The position numbers and the translations under genes are program-made. The notes below the pieces were generated by a model. The model was not told the DNA's origin and did no database searches. It was given only the letters and a program-made list of their open reading frames with translations. A stretch of 64,000 nucleotides of DNA, from assembly GCF_003014755.1 (NCBI RefSeq), contig NZ_PYAW01000001.1:620001-684000 (forward strand). Direction: 5' to 3'. This DNA comes from Chitinophaga niastensis (GTDB lineage Bacteria; Bacteroidota; Bacteroidia; Chitinophagales; Chitinophagaceae). Positions 35,249 through 44,823 of the stretch are shown here, one piece after another; position 1 is the first letter of the stretch; every line of letters starts with the position of its first letter.

Positions 35249-37147
35249 GTGGCGGATATCATCAATTTATTACCAGACAATATAGCGAACCAGATAGCTG
35301 CAGGAGAAGTGATACAAAGACCGGCATCGGCGGTAAAAGAATTACTGGAAAATGCAGTGGATGCTGGTGCAACCGAGATTCAGCTGATCATAAAAGATGC
35401 GGGCAAAGAGTTAGTACAGGTAATTGATAACGGCGGCGGTATGAGCGAAACAGACGCCCGGATGTGCTTTGAACGCCATGCTACTTCTAAAATACAGTCC
35501 ATAGACGATCTCTTTCAAATCACCACCATGGGATTCAGGGGCGAAGCCCTTGCCTCCATAGCAGCCGTATCCCAGGTGGAACTCAAAACACGCAAAAAAG
35601 GAACCGAAATCGGGTCATATATTGAAATTGATAACAGCTTCGTAAAAAAGCAGGAGCCCTGCCAGACAGCAGAAGGCACCAGCATTGCCATGAAGAACCT
35701 GTTTTTCAACGTGCCGGCCCGCAGAAACTTTCTGAAAAGCAACGCAGCGGAAATGAGACACATCGTAGATGAGTTCATCCGCGTAGCCATGGCCTTCCCG
35801 CAACTGCAATTCTCTCTTACCAGCAATAACCAGCAACTGTTCCATCTGGACAAAGGATCGCTCAAACAGCGTATCGTGGCCATTTTAGGACAACATTACA
35901 ATGCCCGCCTCGTTAGTGTAAAGGAAACTACCGACTACATGAATGTGTACGGCTTTGTAGGAAAACCTGAAACCGCTAAAAAAACCAGGGGCGATCAGTT
36001 CTTCTTCGTTAATAACCGTTTTATCAAAAGCCCATACCTGCATCATGCAGTGATGAACGCTTTTGCAGATATTATTCCGGCAGACAGCTTCCCGCTGTAT
36101 GTTTTGTTTATTGATGTGAACCCGGAACATATTGACATCAACGTACATCCTACCAAACAGGAGATTAAGTTTGATGATGAAAAGCTGATGTATGCCTTTG
36201 TGCAATCTGCTGTGAAACATTCCCTCGCCCAGTTCAGCATCACTGCTACACTGGACTTTGATCTGGACCCCAGCATTCAGGCACTGGATGCAGTAAGCAA
36301 ACCATTTACCGCACAGCAACAGGACGAGTCTACGCTGAGCCCTTTATATAAATCATTTACGCAGGCAAACCAGGCGCACATGATTGATAAAAGCAGCAAC
36401 AGCAGCAATCTTAAACACTGGAAAGACCTGTACGAAACCAACAGCAACGATCGGTATGCCGCCGGCGCCTATACTGCCGAGCCGGAACAGGAAACACGCC
36501 CTGCTGTTACGTATGAAAGTCAACCCCATGCTACTGCATCCGTTATTGATGAACGCTGGCAGGATACCGCCACCGATCAGAAAGTACCGGTACAGGTGCA
36601 CCAGCAATACATTCTGTCACAAATAAAGTCGGGGTTTATATTAATAGATCAACATGCAGCACATGAGAGGATCCTGTATGAGCGCTACCAGCGCGCCTTA
36701 CTGGAAACGCCTATGGCCACGCAGCAAAGCCTTTTCCCGCAAACGCTGCAATTGCTTCCGGCAGATGCAGCACTGGTAAGCGAAATGCTGCCCGACCTGC
36801 AAACATTGGGTTATGACCTGGAACCATTTGGTAGCAACACTTTTGTTGTGCGCGGTACACCTGCGGATATCCAAAACGGTAATGATCAGGCTACCATCGA
36901 AAATCTGCTGGAACAATTCAAACACTTCAGCCATGAGCTGAAAGTAAATAGACGTGAACAGCTGATCCGCTCTATGGCACGTAACAATGCCATTCCTGTC
37001 GGTAAAATATTATCTGCCCGCGAAATGCAAAATATGATCGATGAACTGTTTGCCTGTAGTATGCCCAATGTGGCACCAGGAGGCAAGTTTACTTTTATAT
37101 CATTCAAACTCACAGATCTGGCGCGGATGTTCGAACGCGGTAACTAG
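35249..37147 (+). CDS. mutL: DNA mismatch repair protein MutL
   Basis: MutL couples MutS recognition to strand removal. The N-terminal GHKL ATPase has ENAVDAGAT, DNGGGM and TMGFRGEAL. A variable Gln/Ser-rich linker spans about 350-440. The C-terminal domain contains DQHAAHERILYE, the full endonuclease motif DQHA(x)2E(x)4E, and CSMPNVAPGG, so this MutL should nick DNA itself, as in bacteria without MutH. The start is a GTG at 35249, which gives the usual ADIINLLPDNIANQIAAGEV N-terminus. 632 residues is normal. Confidence 0.96.
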   Translation: MADIINLLPDNIANQIAAGEVIQRPASAVKELLENAVDAGATEIQLIIKDAGKELVQVIDNGGGMSETDARMCFERHATSKIQSIDDLFQITTMGFRGEALASIAAVSQVELKTRKKGTEIGSYIEIDNSFVKKQEPCQTAEGTSIAMKNLFFNVPARRNFLKSNAAEMRHIVDEFIRVAMAFPQLQFSLTSNNQQLFHLDKGSLKQRIVAILGQHYNARLVSVKETTDYMNVYGFVGKPETAKKTRGDQFFFVNNRFIKSPYLHHAVMNAFADIIPADSFPLYVLFIDVNPEHIDINVHPTKQEIKFDDEKLMYAFVQSAVKHSLAQFSITATLDFDLDPSIQALDAVSKPFTAQQQDESTLSPLYKSFTQANQAHMIDKSSNSSNLKHWKDLYETNSNDRYAAGAYTAEPEQETRPAVTYESQPHATASVIDERWQDTATDQKVPVQVHQQYILSQIKSGFILIDQHAAHERILYERYQRALLETPMATQQSLFPQTLQLLPADAALVSEMLPDLQTLGYDLEPFGSNTFVVRGTPADIQNGNDQATIENLLEQFKHFSHELKVNRREQLIRSMARNNAIPVGKILSAREMQNMIDELFACSMPNVAPGGKFTFISFKLTDLARMFERGN

Positions 37148-37152
37148 TATTT

Positions 37153-37334
37153 TTGTCTTTCCCGGGATTAGACTGATTATGCTGATTACCCTGATTTTAT
37201 TTTGATTTTGAAAGATTTAAAAAGATGAGCGAAGATCGAAGCGGGAATATCGCTTTAATCTTCGCTCATCTTTTTAAAATCAAAAAATAAAATCAGGGTA
37301 ATCAGCATAATCAGTCTAATCCTGGGAAAGACAA
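37153..37334. repeat. Fold-back element A4 (9-bp GATTA-type units), overlaps gntK 3-prime end
   Basis: Arms of about 57 bases (from TTGTCTTTCCCGG at 37153 to the matching end at 37334) with one substitution and a two-base length difference, plus an inner stem GATGAGCGAAGAT/ATCTTCGCTCATC. It starts 6 bases after the mutL stop. Its right arm contains the gntK stop codon (37311-37313) and the last seven sense codons. Confidence 0.92.
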
Positions 37335-38780
37335 CCTATCATATAATAATATAAACCGCCGGTATCTTTCCTGGTATATCTCATATTTTGCCATATCCGG
37401 CTCAAAAACAACTCCTTCTGTATTTTCCAAAGCATCGATAGCGGGCATTCCCAGTGCACTGACGGCCAGGATAATGGCGCCAAGGGCAGAAGCATCGCTT
37501 TGCTGTTGCAGGTGCATCTGCTGGCCAAAAACGTCTGCCAACAGCTGAATCCAGCCCGGCGCATTGGTAAAGCCACCACTGACCGATATTTTACGCACCG
37601 GCCCTGCTGTTTCTTCCAGTGCTTTTTTAATACTTAACAATGCATAACAAATACCTTCCAACACGGCCCTGGTAAAATGTGCAGGCGTGTGTTGTGCCTG
37701 AATACCTATGAAAGCTGCGCTGGCATGGCTGTTCCATATAGGTGCCCTTTCCCCCAGCAGGTAAGGCAAACATAAAAGTTTGCCCGGGTCCACCTCCAAT
37801 GCCGCTGCTACCAAATCATTGAGTGCGGTAAGTGGTTGCTGCAGGAAGTCACGCACCAGCCATTGTAATACTACGCCACCGTTATTGGAAGCGCCTCCAG
37901 TGATATACACATCATCCGTTAACAGATAGGTAAAGAGCCGGCTGCGGGCATCTGTGAGTGGTTGCGAACCCGCCATGCGCATGGCACTGCTGGTGCCAAT
38001 GGTAAGTGTAGCATGCCTGGTATCCATCGCCTGGCTACCTAGTTGCGCCAAACAACCATCGCTACCGCCCATTACAAAAGGCGTAGCGACGGGTATGCCT
38101 AATTCCTTTGCTATAGCCGGTTTGAGGCCGGTAACAATATGATCTGCCGGAACGGGTTGCGGCAGCTGTCCCGCCGTAATGCCGGCAACAGTCATGGCCA
38201 CAGGATTCCACTGCAAAGTATGGATATCGAACAATCCTGTTGCCGAGGCAATGGAATGATCAGTGAGATAAAGACCGAAGAAATGGTGAAAGATGTACGC
38301 TTTAATGCCGGTAAACATAGCAGTGCGCGCAAACAATTCCGGCTGTTGTTCCCGCAACCATATGATCTTGCACAAGGGCGACATGGCATGTACGGGTGTA
38401 CCGGTTTGCCGGTAAATAGTTTTGCCTTCCTCTGTATCGCGCAGGGCCTGTGCACAGGACTCGCTGCGGTTATCCGCCCAGATGATAAGTGGCGTGATGG
38501 CAGTTCCTGCTGCATCTATGGCCATGATGCTGTGCATAGCACTGCTAAAGGAAATAGCAATGGGTGGTGTTCCCACCTCTGCTACCACCGCCCGGATACC
38601 TGCTTTTACTGCTGCCAGGATAACATCCTGGTCCTGTTCGCTATAACCAGGTTGCGGGTATTGTGTAGGATATGCCTGCTGAAAGCTGGCAAGCACTACT
38701 CCATTCATGCCCAGCCCAATCGTTTTAGCACTGCTGGTGCCAATATCCACACCAATCATAAAAGATGTACGATCACTCAT
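37311..38780 (-). CDS. gntK: Gluconokinase, FGGY type
   Basis: A cytoplasmic sugar kinase of 489 residues with the FGGY ATPase fold: GVDIGTSSAKT at the N-terminus, then ISFSSAMHSIMAID, IIWADNRSE and YRQTGTPVHAMSPLCKI, which closely recall the Bacillus gluconokinase GntK more than xylulokinase. GGSDGCLAQLG and TIGTSSAMRM follow, and GGASNNGGVVLQW. It would phosphorylate gluconate to 6-phosphogluconate. It diverges from the GMC oxidoreductase gene. The last residues, LSFPGLD, are encoded by the arm of fold-back element A4, so the original C-terminus may have been extended or replaced. Confidence 0.82.
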   Translation of the reverse strand: MSDRTSFMIGVDIGTSSAKTIGLGMNGVVLASFQQAYPTQYPQPGYSEQDQDVILAAVKAGIRAVVAEVGTPPIAISFSSAMHSIMAIDAAGTAITPLIIWADNRSESCAQALRDTEEGKTIYRQTGTPVHAMSPLCKIIWLREQQPELFARTAMFTGIKAYIFHHFFGLYLTDHSIASATGLFDIHTLQWNPVAMTVAGITAGQLPQPVPADHIVTGLKPAIAKELGIPVATPFVMGGSDGCLAQLGSQAMDTRHATLTIGTSSAMRMAGSQPLTDARSRLFTYLLTDDVYITGGASNNGGVVLQWLVRDFLQQPLTALNDLVAAALEVDPGKLLCLPYLLGERAPIWNSHASAAFIGIQAQHTPAHFTRAVLEGICYALLSIKKALEETAGPVRKISVSGGFTNAPGWIQLLADVFGQQMHLQQQSDASALGAIILAVSALGMPAIDALENTEGVVFEPDMAKYEIYQERYRRFILLYDRLSFPGLD

Positions 38781-38862
38781 ATAAAAAACCTTCCTTTTTC
38801 CGCATTTAATTTATAGATTTAAAACCGGTGTTCTTACAATAAAGTCTAAAATATCCACGCAA

Positions 38863-40602
38863 ATGGCTTTTGAAATTAAAAAACAGGCTAAGGTCTATGA
38901 TGTTTGTATTGTTGGTTCCGGCGCCGGTGGCGGCATGGCAGCCAAAATGCTGTCAGAAGCCGGCCTGAAAGTAGCGCTCCTGGAAGCGGGCCCGAAGTAT
39001 GATCCGGCAGACCCGGAACAGGCCACTCAATTAAAATGGCCTTATGAATCGCCCAGAAGAGGCGCCAGCACTACCCGTCCATTCGGCGACTTCGACGCCT
39101 CCTACGGCGGATGGGAAATTAACGGTGAACCATACACGAAAAAAGACGGCACAGAGTTCGACTGGTTCCGCTCCCGCATGCTGGGTGGCAGAACTAACCA
39201 CTGGGGCCGTATTTCACTACGCTTCGGACAACGCGATTTTAAACATAAAAGCTATGATGGCTTAGGTGATGACTGGCCACTCAGCTATGAAGATGTTGCC
39301 CCCTATTATGACAGGGTAGATAAGATGATTGGTGTATTCGGATCAAAAGAAAACCTGCCCAATGAACCGGATGGTTTTTTTCTTCCTCCTCCAAAACCCA
39401 GGCTCCATGAACTAATGGTGAAAAAAGCAGGCGATCGTTTAGGCATTCCCGTTATACCGGCACGTTTGTCTATTCTCACCCGCTCTGTAAATAAAGACCG
39501 CAGCCCCTGCTTTTATTGCAGTCAGTGTAACCGCGGCTGTAAGGTGTATGGCGACTTTTCCGCTTCTTCCGTATTGGTAAAACCTGCGATGAAAAGTGGT
39601 CATGTTGATCTCTACACCAACGCAATGGTACGCGAAGTGCTTACAGACAGCAGTGGTAAAGCAACGGGCGTAGCTTATGTGGATAAAGCAGATATGCAGG
39701 AATATGCTGTAAATGCTAAAGTAGTGGTATTAGCCGCCAGTGCCTGCGAATCTGCACGGTTGCTCCTTAATTCAAAATCGGCCAAACATCCCAACGGTCT
39801 TGCTAATTCCAGCGGTGTAGTGGGTAAATATTTGCATGATTCTACCGGCGCCTCCAGGGGCGGCTTTATGCCACAACTGATGGACCGTAAACGGTATAAC
39901 GAAGATGGCGTTGGCGGCATGCATATGTATGTGCCATGGTGGGCAGATAATAAAAAACTGGATTTTGCACGTGGCTATCACATTGAGTTTGGTGGGGGCA
40001 TGCATATGCCTTCCTATGGTTACGGCTTTGGAATGGAGCATATGAACGGGAAATATCCCGGTCGCGATGGCAAACCTAAGGCTGCCGGTGGTTACGGCGC
40101 TTCCCTGAAAGATGATTACCGTCGCTTTTATGGGGCCCACATCGGGTTTGCAGGAAGAGGCGAATGTATTGCACGGGAAGATAATTACTGTGAGATAGAC
40201 CCCAATGTGGTGGATAAATTTGGTATTCCGGTATTACGCTTTCACTACACCTGGAGCGATCAGGAAATCAAACAGGCCAAACACATGCAGGACACATTTG
40301 AGCAGATCATCCATGAAATGGGCGGTATTGCCAGTGGTACCAAACCCGGCGCAGATACTAAATACGGATTGGAAAATCCTGGCCGTATCATTCACGAAGT
40401 AGGCACTACCCGTATGGGGGATGATCCGAGGACGTCTGTGTTGAATAAATTCAACCAGGCCCATGAAGTGAAAAACCTCTTCGTGGTAGATGGAGGTGCA
40501 TTTGTATCGCAGGCGGATAAAAACCCCACCTGGACTATTCTTGCGCTGTCTATGCGGGCATCTGAATACATCGTTGATCAATTGAAAAAACAGAATATTT
40601 GA
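38863..40602 (+). CDS. GMC oxidoreductase, periplasmic sugar dehydrogenase catalytic subunit
   Basis: A 579-residue flavoprotein with the FAD motif [18 protein letters not shown] (17-34), [10 protein letters not shown], and the active-site end [13 protein letters not shown] and [14 protein letters not shown] (His and Asn of the GMC pair). Residues 216-226 hold four cysteines, [11 protein letters not shown], which could bind an Fe-S cluster as in FAD glucose/glucoside dehydrogenases. It has no signal peptide; its partner downstream has a Tat signal, which suggests export as a folded complex. Relatives oxidise sugars at C1, C2 or C3 (gluconate 2-dehydrogenase, glucoside 3-dehydrogenase). Element B1 lies between the two genes. 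Confidence 0.88.
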   Translation: MAFEIKKQAKVYDVCIVGSGAGGGMAAKMLSEAGLKVALLEAGPKYDPADPEQATQLKWPYESPRRGASTTRPFGDFDASYGGWEINGEPYTKKDGTEFDWFRSRMLGGRTNHWGRISLRFGQRDFKHKSYDGLGDDWPLSYEDVAPYYDRVDKMIGVFGSKENLPNEPDGFFLPPPKPRLHELMVKKAGDRLGIPVIPARLSILTRSVNKDRSPCFYCSQCNRGCKVYGDFSASSVLVKPAMKSGHVDLYTNAMVREVLTDSSGKATGVAYVDKADMQEYAVNAKVVVLAASACESARLLLNSKSAKHPNGLANSSGVVGKYLHDSTGASRGGFMPQLMDRKRYNEDGVGGMHMYVPWWADNKKLDFARGYHIEFGGGMHMPSYGYGFGMEHMNGKYPGRDGKPKAAGGYGASLKDDYRRFYGAHIGFAGRGECIAREDNYCEIDPNVVDKFGIPVLRFHYTWSDQEIKQAKHMQDTFEQIIHEMGGIASGTKPGADTKYGLENPGRIIHEVGTTRMGDDPRTSVLNKFNQAHEVKNLFVVDGGAFVSQADKNPTWTILALSMRASEYIVDQLKKQNI

Positions 40603-40607
40603 TAATC

Positions 40608-40693
40608 AATTACGAATTACGAATTGCGAATTACGGCTTATGGCAGATATGTTTTGCTATAAACCGTAATTCACAATTCGTAATTCGTAATTC
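40608..40693. repeat. Fold-back element B1 (7-bp AATTACG units)
   Basis: Left arm AATTACG AATTACG AATTGCG AATTACG from 40608; right arm from 40660 to 40693 is its reverse complement with two wobble-type differences. It fills the gap between the GMC gene and its partner subunit. As it lies inside an operon, it may shape mRNA processing instead of ending transcription. Confidence 0.85.
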
Positions 40694-40705
40694 AAATTTA
40701 ATATC

Positions 40706-41401
40706 ATGGATAGAAGAGAATCCCTCAAAGCCCTTGCGCTGGGAACTTTATCTGTAAGCACCATATTAGCTGCTACCGGTTGTGAGGATAAAAAAGCTAC
40801 CGGCGACAAAAAAGATGGTGTAGCCGGAAACACGCCAGGGTATGGTCGTACCCCCGACGAAGTGAAACGTGATAAGGCATTATTGGAGGAGAAATTCTTC
40901 TCACCGGAAGAAATGAAAACGATCACCATCCTTGCTGATATTATCATTCCGGCAGATGAACATTCCGGCAGTGCTTCCGATGCAAAAGTGCCTGAATTCA
41001 TTGAGTTTATTGTAAAAGATATCCCAGAGCACCAGCTACCTATGCGTGGTGGCTTACGCTGGCTGGATCTACAATGCGCCAAACGCTACAATAAATCATT
41101 TGCTGAATGCAGCCAGCAGCAACGTATTGAAATGGTAGACCTCATTGCTTATCCTGAAAAAGCCGCTCCTCAAAACAGCCAGGGCGTTGCCTTTTTCAAT
41201 CGTATGCGCAACCTTACTGCCACCGGATTTTTCACGAGCAAAATAGGCATCAAAGACCTGGACTACAAAGGTAATACACCAAATGAGTGGGATGGTGTAC
41301 CTGCCGATGTATTGAAGCAATATGGCTATGCCTATGATGAAAAAACACTGGCCACCTGTCTTAAAATTGAAGACAGAGGAAAGATTATGACATGGGATTA
41401 A
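40706..41401 (+). CDS. Gluconate 2-dehydrogenase subunit 3-like protein, Tat lipoprotein
   Basis: A 231-residue small subunit. The N-terminus MDRRESLKALALG with LAATGC is a twin-arginine signal joined to a lipobox. The mature domain has the subunit 3 features FFSPEEMKTITILADIIIPADEHSGSASDAKVPEFIEF (in parts) and RFFNRMRNLTATGFF-like segment FFNRMRNLTATGFFTSKIG. In known systems it carries the catalytic GMC subunit through the Tat system and may stabilise it. It follows the GMC gene and precedes a Gfo/Idh/MocA gene on the same strand. Confidence 0.88.
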   Translation: MDRRESLKALALGTLSVSTILAATGCEDKKATGDKKDGVAGNTPGYGRTPDEVKRDKALLEEKFFSPEEMKTITILADIIIPADEHSGSASDAKVPEFIEFIVKDIPEHQLPMRGGLRWLDLQCAKRYNKSFAECSQQQRIEMVDLIAYPEKAAPQNSQGVAFFNRMRNLTATGFFTSKIGIKDLDYKGNTPNEWDGVPADVLKQYGYAYDEKTLATCLKIEDRGKIMTWD

Positions 41402-41483
41402 AAAATTACGAATTACGAATTGCGAATTACGGACAACAGCGAATGATCTTCGCGGATATCTGTAATTCGTAATTCGTAATTTT
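41402..41483. repeat. Fold-back element B2 (7-bp AATTACG units, unequal arms)
   Basis: The left arm has four units (two AATTACG, one AATTGCG, one AATTACG) and the right arm only three, so one 7-bp unit was lost or gained. The centre GCGAATGATCTTCGC is itself partly symmetrical. It starts directly after the stop codon of the subunit 3 gene. Confidence 0.82.
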
Positions 41484-41517
41484 CATTTTATACTTTAAAT
41501 CTTGAAAACTAACACCA

Positions 41518-42972
41518 ATGGTTCCAGAAAAAAAGAATGAGGGAGACCACGTATCCCGCAGATCATTCCTTAGAAACGGCGCACTGGCAGCAGCCGGTTT
41601 CATGATAGTTCCACGTCATGTTTTAGGCCGGGGTTATGTAGCACCAAGCGACCGCCTGCGTGTAGCAGGTATCGGCGTTGGTGGTAAAGGCTTCAGCGAT
41701 ATTTCTGAATTTGCAAAAGGCCCTGCTGATATCAATTTCCTCTGTGATGTTGATGCACGCCGCGCAGCAGATGCCGTTAAGAAATTTCCTAAAGCCAAAT
41801 TCTATACGGATTTCAGAGAGATGTTCGACAAGGAACATAAAAACTTTGATGCTGTTTCCGTGTCTACACCAGACCACACCCATGCTGTAGCAGCAATGGG
41901 AGCAATGCAACTGAACAAGCACGTATATGTACAGAAACCTTTAACACACGACATCTACGAAGCGCGTATGCTCACGCAGGGCGCTAACAAACACAAGATA
42001 GTAAGCCAGATGGGAAACCAGGGCTCTTCCGGCGATGGCGTACGTCAGCTGATGGAATGGTATAACGCCGGACTTGTTGGAGATGTACATACTGTTTATT
42101 GCTGGACAGACCGTCCCGTATGGCCACAGGGCGTTCCATGGCCTACTACCAAACAGGACATTCCCAAAGAACTCAACTGGGATCTCTGGCTGGGCACTGC
42201 TCCTAAAAAAGATTATGTTGATAACCTGGTACCTTTCAACTGGCGCGGCTGGTGGGATTACGGTACCGGCGCTATCGGTGATATGGGTTGTCATATTATT
42301 GAACCACCTTTCCGTGTACTCGGACTTGGCTACCCTACTTCTGTTGAGTGCAGCGTAGGTAGTGTTTATGTAGGAGAATTTACCCGTGGTTATTTCCCTG
42401 AAAGTTGTCCTCCTTCTTCGCATGTAATCATGAAATTCCCTGGAAAAAACGGGAAAGAAGTTACACTACATTGGATGGATGGTGGTATTCAGCCAGAACG
42501 TCCGGAAGAACTGGGCCCTAACGAAGTAATGGGCGATGGTGGCAACGGCGCACTCTTTATTGGTGATAAAGGTAAAATGATGTGTGGTACATATGGTATG
42601 TATCCAAAACTGTTACCAGTTTCCCGCACCGATGAAGCCAAAGTACCACAAACTATTGCACGTGTACCGGAAGGCCACTATGTGCAGTGGGTAAATGCAG
42701 CTATTGCCGGTTACGGCAGCAGCAAAGCAAAAGCACTGAGCTCTCCTTTTGATATTGCTGGTCCGCTTACGGAAACCATCCTGATGGCCAACCTCGCTAT
42801 ACGTAGTTTTGATATCCGTACACCGAAAGCGAATAAACCTGATTCGTACAATTACCCGGGACGTTATATCAAACTGCTGTGGGATGGTAACAATATGAAG
42901 ATTACCAATTTTGATGCTGCTAATCAGTTTGTGAAACGAACCTATCGTGATGGCTGGTCATTAGGCGTATAA
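41518..42972 (+). CDS. Tat-exported Gfo/Idh/MocA oxidoreductase
   Basis: A 484-residue NAD(P)-dependent type oxidoreductase with a twin-arginine signal (HVSRRSFLRNGALAAAGFM). The Rossmann domain has AGIGVGGKG; the family Lys motif reads VYVQKPLTHDI in place of EKP; GDMGCHIIEPPF carries a His of the active-site helix. Export of a folded, cofactor-loaded enzyme parallels glucose-fructose oxidoreductase and GH109 enzymes. With the upstream dehydrogenase it would act on oxidised sugars in the periplasm. Fold-back B3 separates it from the converging SusD gene. Confidence 0.88.
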   Translation: MVPEKKNEGDHVSRRSFLRNGALAAAGFMIVPRHVLGRGYVAPSDRLRVAGIGVGGKGFSDISEFAKGPADINFLCDVDARRAADAVKKFPKAKFYTDFREMFDKEHKNFDAVSVSTPDHTHAVAAMGAMQLNKHVYVQKPLTHDIYEARMLTQGANKHKIVSQMGNQGSSGDGVRQLMEWYNAGLVGDVHTVYCWTDRPVWPQGVPWPTTKQDIPKELNWDLWLGTAPKKDYVDNLVPFNWRGWWDYGTGAIGDMGCHIIEPPFRVLGLGYPTSVECSVGSVYVGEFTRGYFPESCPPSSHVIMKFPGKNGKEVTLHWMDGGIQPERPEELGPNEVMGDGGNGALFIGDKGKMMCGTYGMYPKLLPVSRTDEAKVPQTIARVPEGHYVQWVNAAIAGYGSSKAKALSSPFDIAGPLTETILMANLAIRSFDIRTPKANKPDSYNYPGRYIKLLWDGNNMKITNFDAANQFVKRTYRDGWSLGV

Positions 42973-42977
42973 AGAAA

Positions 42978-43050
42978 GAATTACGAATTGCGAATTACGG
43001 ACAACAGCGAAGATCATTCGCTGTTGTCCGTAATTCGCAATTCGTAATTC
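42978..43050. repeat. Fold-back element B3 (7-bp AATTACG units), perfect hairpin
   Basis: Perfect 34-bp arms (42978-43011 and 43017-43050) with a five-base loop. It lies between convergent genes, 5 bases after one stop codon and 8 bases before the other, and fits a bidirectional terminator without T-runs. Confidence 0.92.
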
Positions 43051-43058
43051 GCAATTTC

Positions 43059-44813
43059 CTATTTATAAGGTACCTGCTGCTCCAGGTTTCCATTTTTCCT
43101 GATCTCACTGATTGGAATTGGTAAGAGGAAATTCCGTTCTGTGAAAGCACGATCCTGGATGTTGATCACCCTGTATATATAAGGATGTCCGGCTACCTGG
43201 GAACCTAATATTTCAATACCCTTCGCGCTTTCATTGAAAGCCGTTAATGCATCTTTCCATCTGCGGGCATCAAAAAAGCGGTGTTCTTCAAATGCCAGTT
43301 CATAACGTCTCTCATATTTTAATATCGCCTTCAACGCAGCACCACTGGCGCTGGTGGCAGGCATACCAGCACGTACACGCACTTTATTCAGTTCCTTTAT
43401 ACCGGCTGCTTCATCACCTGCCCAGATACTGGCTTCTGCATAATTCAGCAAAATCTCTGCATAGCGGAAAAATATCCACGACTGATCTCCACGGAAAAAT
43501 TGCGCATCCAGATTTTTATCCATGAACTTACGTAGGTAATAACCAGAGAAAGTACCGTTCCAGTTTTCTAAAACACTGTTGCGGGTATCAAGTCCCCATA
43601 CACTATCCTTTCCATTAACAGCTTCATATTTACCGGTTTGTATAATACCCAGAGAATCTATTTTTGCTCCATCTGCCGGTCTTTTTTTCCATTTAGCACC
43701 ATCATAAAGAATAGTAGCATAAAAGCGGGGGTCACGACCCGCATAAGGTGCTTTTGCTTCTGCCGGATTGCTCCAGGAAAAATCAGAACCATCTTTCATC
43801 TGGTAACCGGATACAAAGTTTTCAATAGGTACATTACCGCCCCAGTTATGATAGCCATTAGGGCCATTGTACAAATCATGCGAAGTACCCAGCAATGCCT
43901 TATCGTATTGTTTTACAAATATCAATTCGGAATTGTCTTTATCCAGGAATACGCGGGAATAGTTTTCTGCAGCAGAATCTGTTGGATGATAGAGGCCATA
44001 GGTGCTTCCAGGCATATCCATCACTGCTTTAGCGGCCGCTTGTGCCAGCACAAACCGGGCCTTCTGATCACCGGAAGTGTAGCCCATAACAGGACTTAAT
44101 ACCCCCTGGTTATACACATCACTGGCTGCGTATAACAGTATCCTTGATTTTAATGCCAGTGCAGCGCCTTTGGTAGCTCTTCCCTTGCTGGCAACGTCGT
44201 CGTACGCTATTGGAAGTGCTGCCGCAGCGCTGTCACATTCTGCTACAATAAAATTAATACACGCTTCAAAAGTGGCTCTTTTAATACTCAGGATTTCCTG
44301 TTCATCACCTTTCACATTAAATGTTTTAGTGATCAAAGGCACGCCACCAAAGTATTTCACGAGCATCTGGTAATACCAGGCGCGCATAAAATGAACTTCT
44401 CCCACCATGCGGGAACGTTGGCCTTCATCTGTAAATGGTACTTTACTTACTTTTTCAAGGAACATGTTACATTTGCGGATTTCTTTATAGTGCGCATCCC
44501 ATCTGCTAAAATCGCCCAGTGCGCCGAAATCGTCCGGCGATACATTGCCCTGTACTACCTTAGAAGTACTGTAATCATGAATGAAGCGGCTTTCATCTGT
44601 CATAGAGGCCAGCATTACTTCATTAAATCCGGGTCGCATCTGTACATACAGATCATTCACAAAAGCCTGTACCAGACCCACATCTTTCCAAACATCATCT
44701 TCCTGGTATTCGGTGAGTGGCTTTTTCTCCAGGAAGTCCTTATTGCAGGCTGTTGTTACAGCACACCATATCATCGCTCCTGCTAAATATTTTATGATAG
44801 TTATCTTTTTCAT
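43059..44813 (-). CDS. SusD/RagB-family outer-membrane glycan-binding lipoprotein
   Basis: A 584-residue lipoprotein (signal ending VTTAC, Cys23) with SusD/RagB features: FLEKKPLTEYQEDDVW after the anchor, four-helix TPR-like region (RMVGEVHFMRAWYYQMLVKYFGGVPLI in parts), and the C-terminal EILLNYAEASIWAG and RRYELAFEEHRFFDARRW. SusD caps its SusC partner and delivers glycans to it on the cell surface. It lies 10 bases after the SusC gene. The probable substrate is a glycan whose sugars the neighbouring oxidoreductases use, which is an inference from context. Confidence 0.95.
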   Translation of the reverse strand: MKKITIIKYLAGAMIWCAVTTACNKDFLEKKPLTEYQEDDVWKDVGLVQAFVNDLYVQMRPGFNEVMLASMTDESRFIHDYSTSKVVQGNVSPDDFGALGDFSRWDAHYKEIRKCNMFLEKVSKVPFTDEGQRSRMVGEVHFMRAWYYQMLVKYFGGVPLITKTFNVKGDEQEILSIKRATFEACINFIVAECDSAAAALPIAYDDVASKGRATKGAALALKSRILLYAASDVYNQGVLSPVMGYTSGDQKARFVLAQAAAKAVMDMPGSTYGLYHPTDSAAENYSRVFLDKDNSELIFVKQYDKALLGTSHDLYNGPNGYHNWGGNVPIENFVSGYQMKDGSDFSWSNPAEAKAPYAGRDPRFYATILYDGAKWKKRPADGAKIDSLGIIQTGKYEAVNGKDSVWGLDTRNSVLENWNGTFSGYYLRKFMDKNLDAQFFRGDQSWIFFRYAEILLNYAEASIWAGDEAAGIKELNKVRVRAGMPATSASGAALKAILKYERRYELAFEEHRFFDARRWKDALTAFNESAKGIEILGSQVAGHPYIYRVINIQDRAFTERNFLLPIPISEIRKNGNLEQQVPYK

Positions 44814-44823
44814 GGCTCGTTAA

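Noticed and set aside
37311-38780. Xylulokinase instead of gluconokinase
   Set aside because: Motifs SFSSAMHS, WADNRSE and RTGTPVHAMSPL fit GntK-type gluconokinase better; still listed with moderate confidence because FGGY kinases are hard to tell apart.
40608-43050. Regularly spaced repeats as a CRISPR array
   Set aside because: Repeats lie between different protein genes about 0.8-1.5 kb apart and are palindromes of tandem 7-mers; no spacers of constant length and no cas genes.
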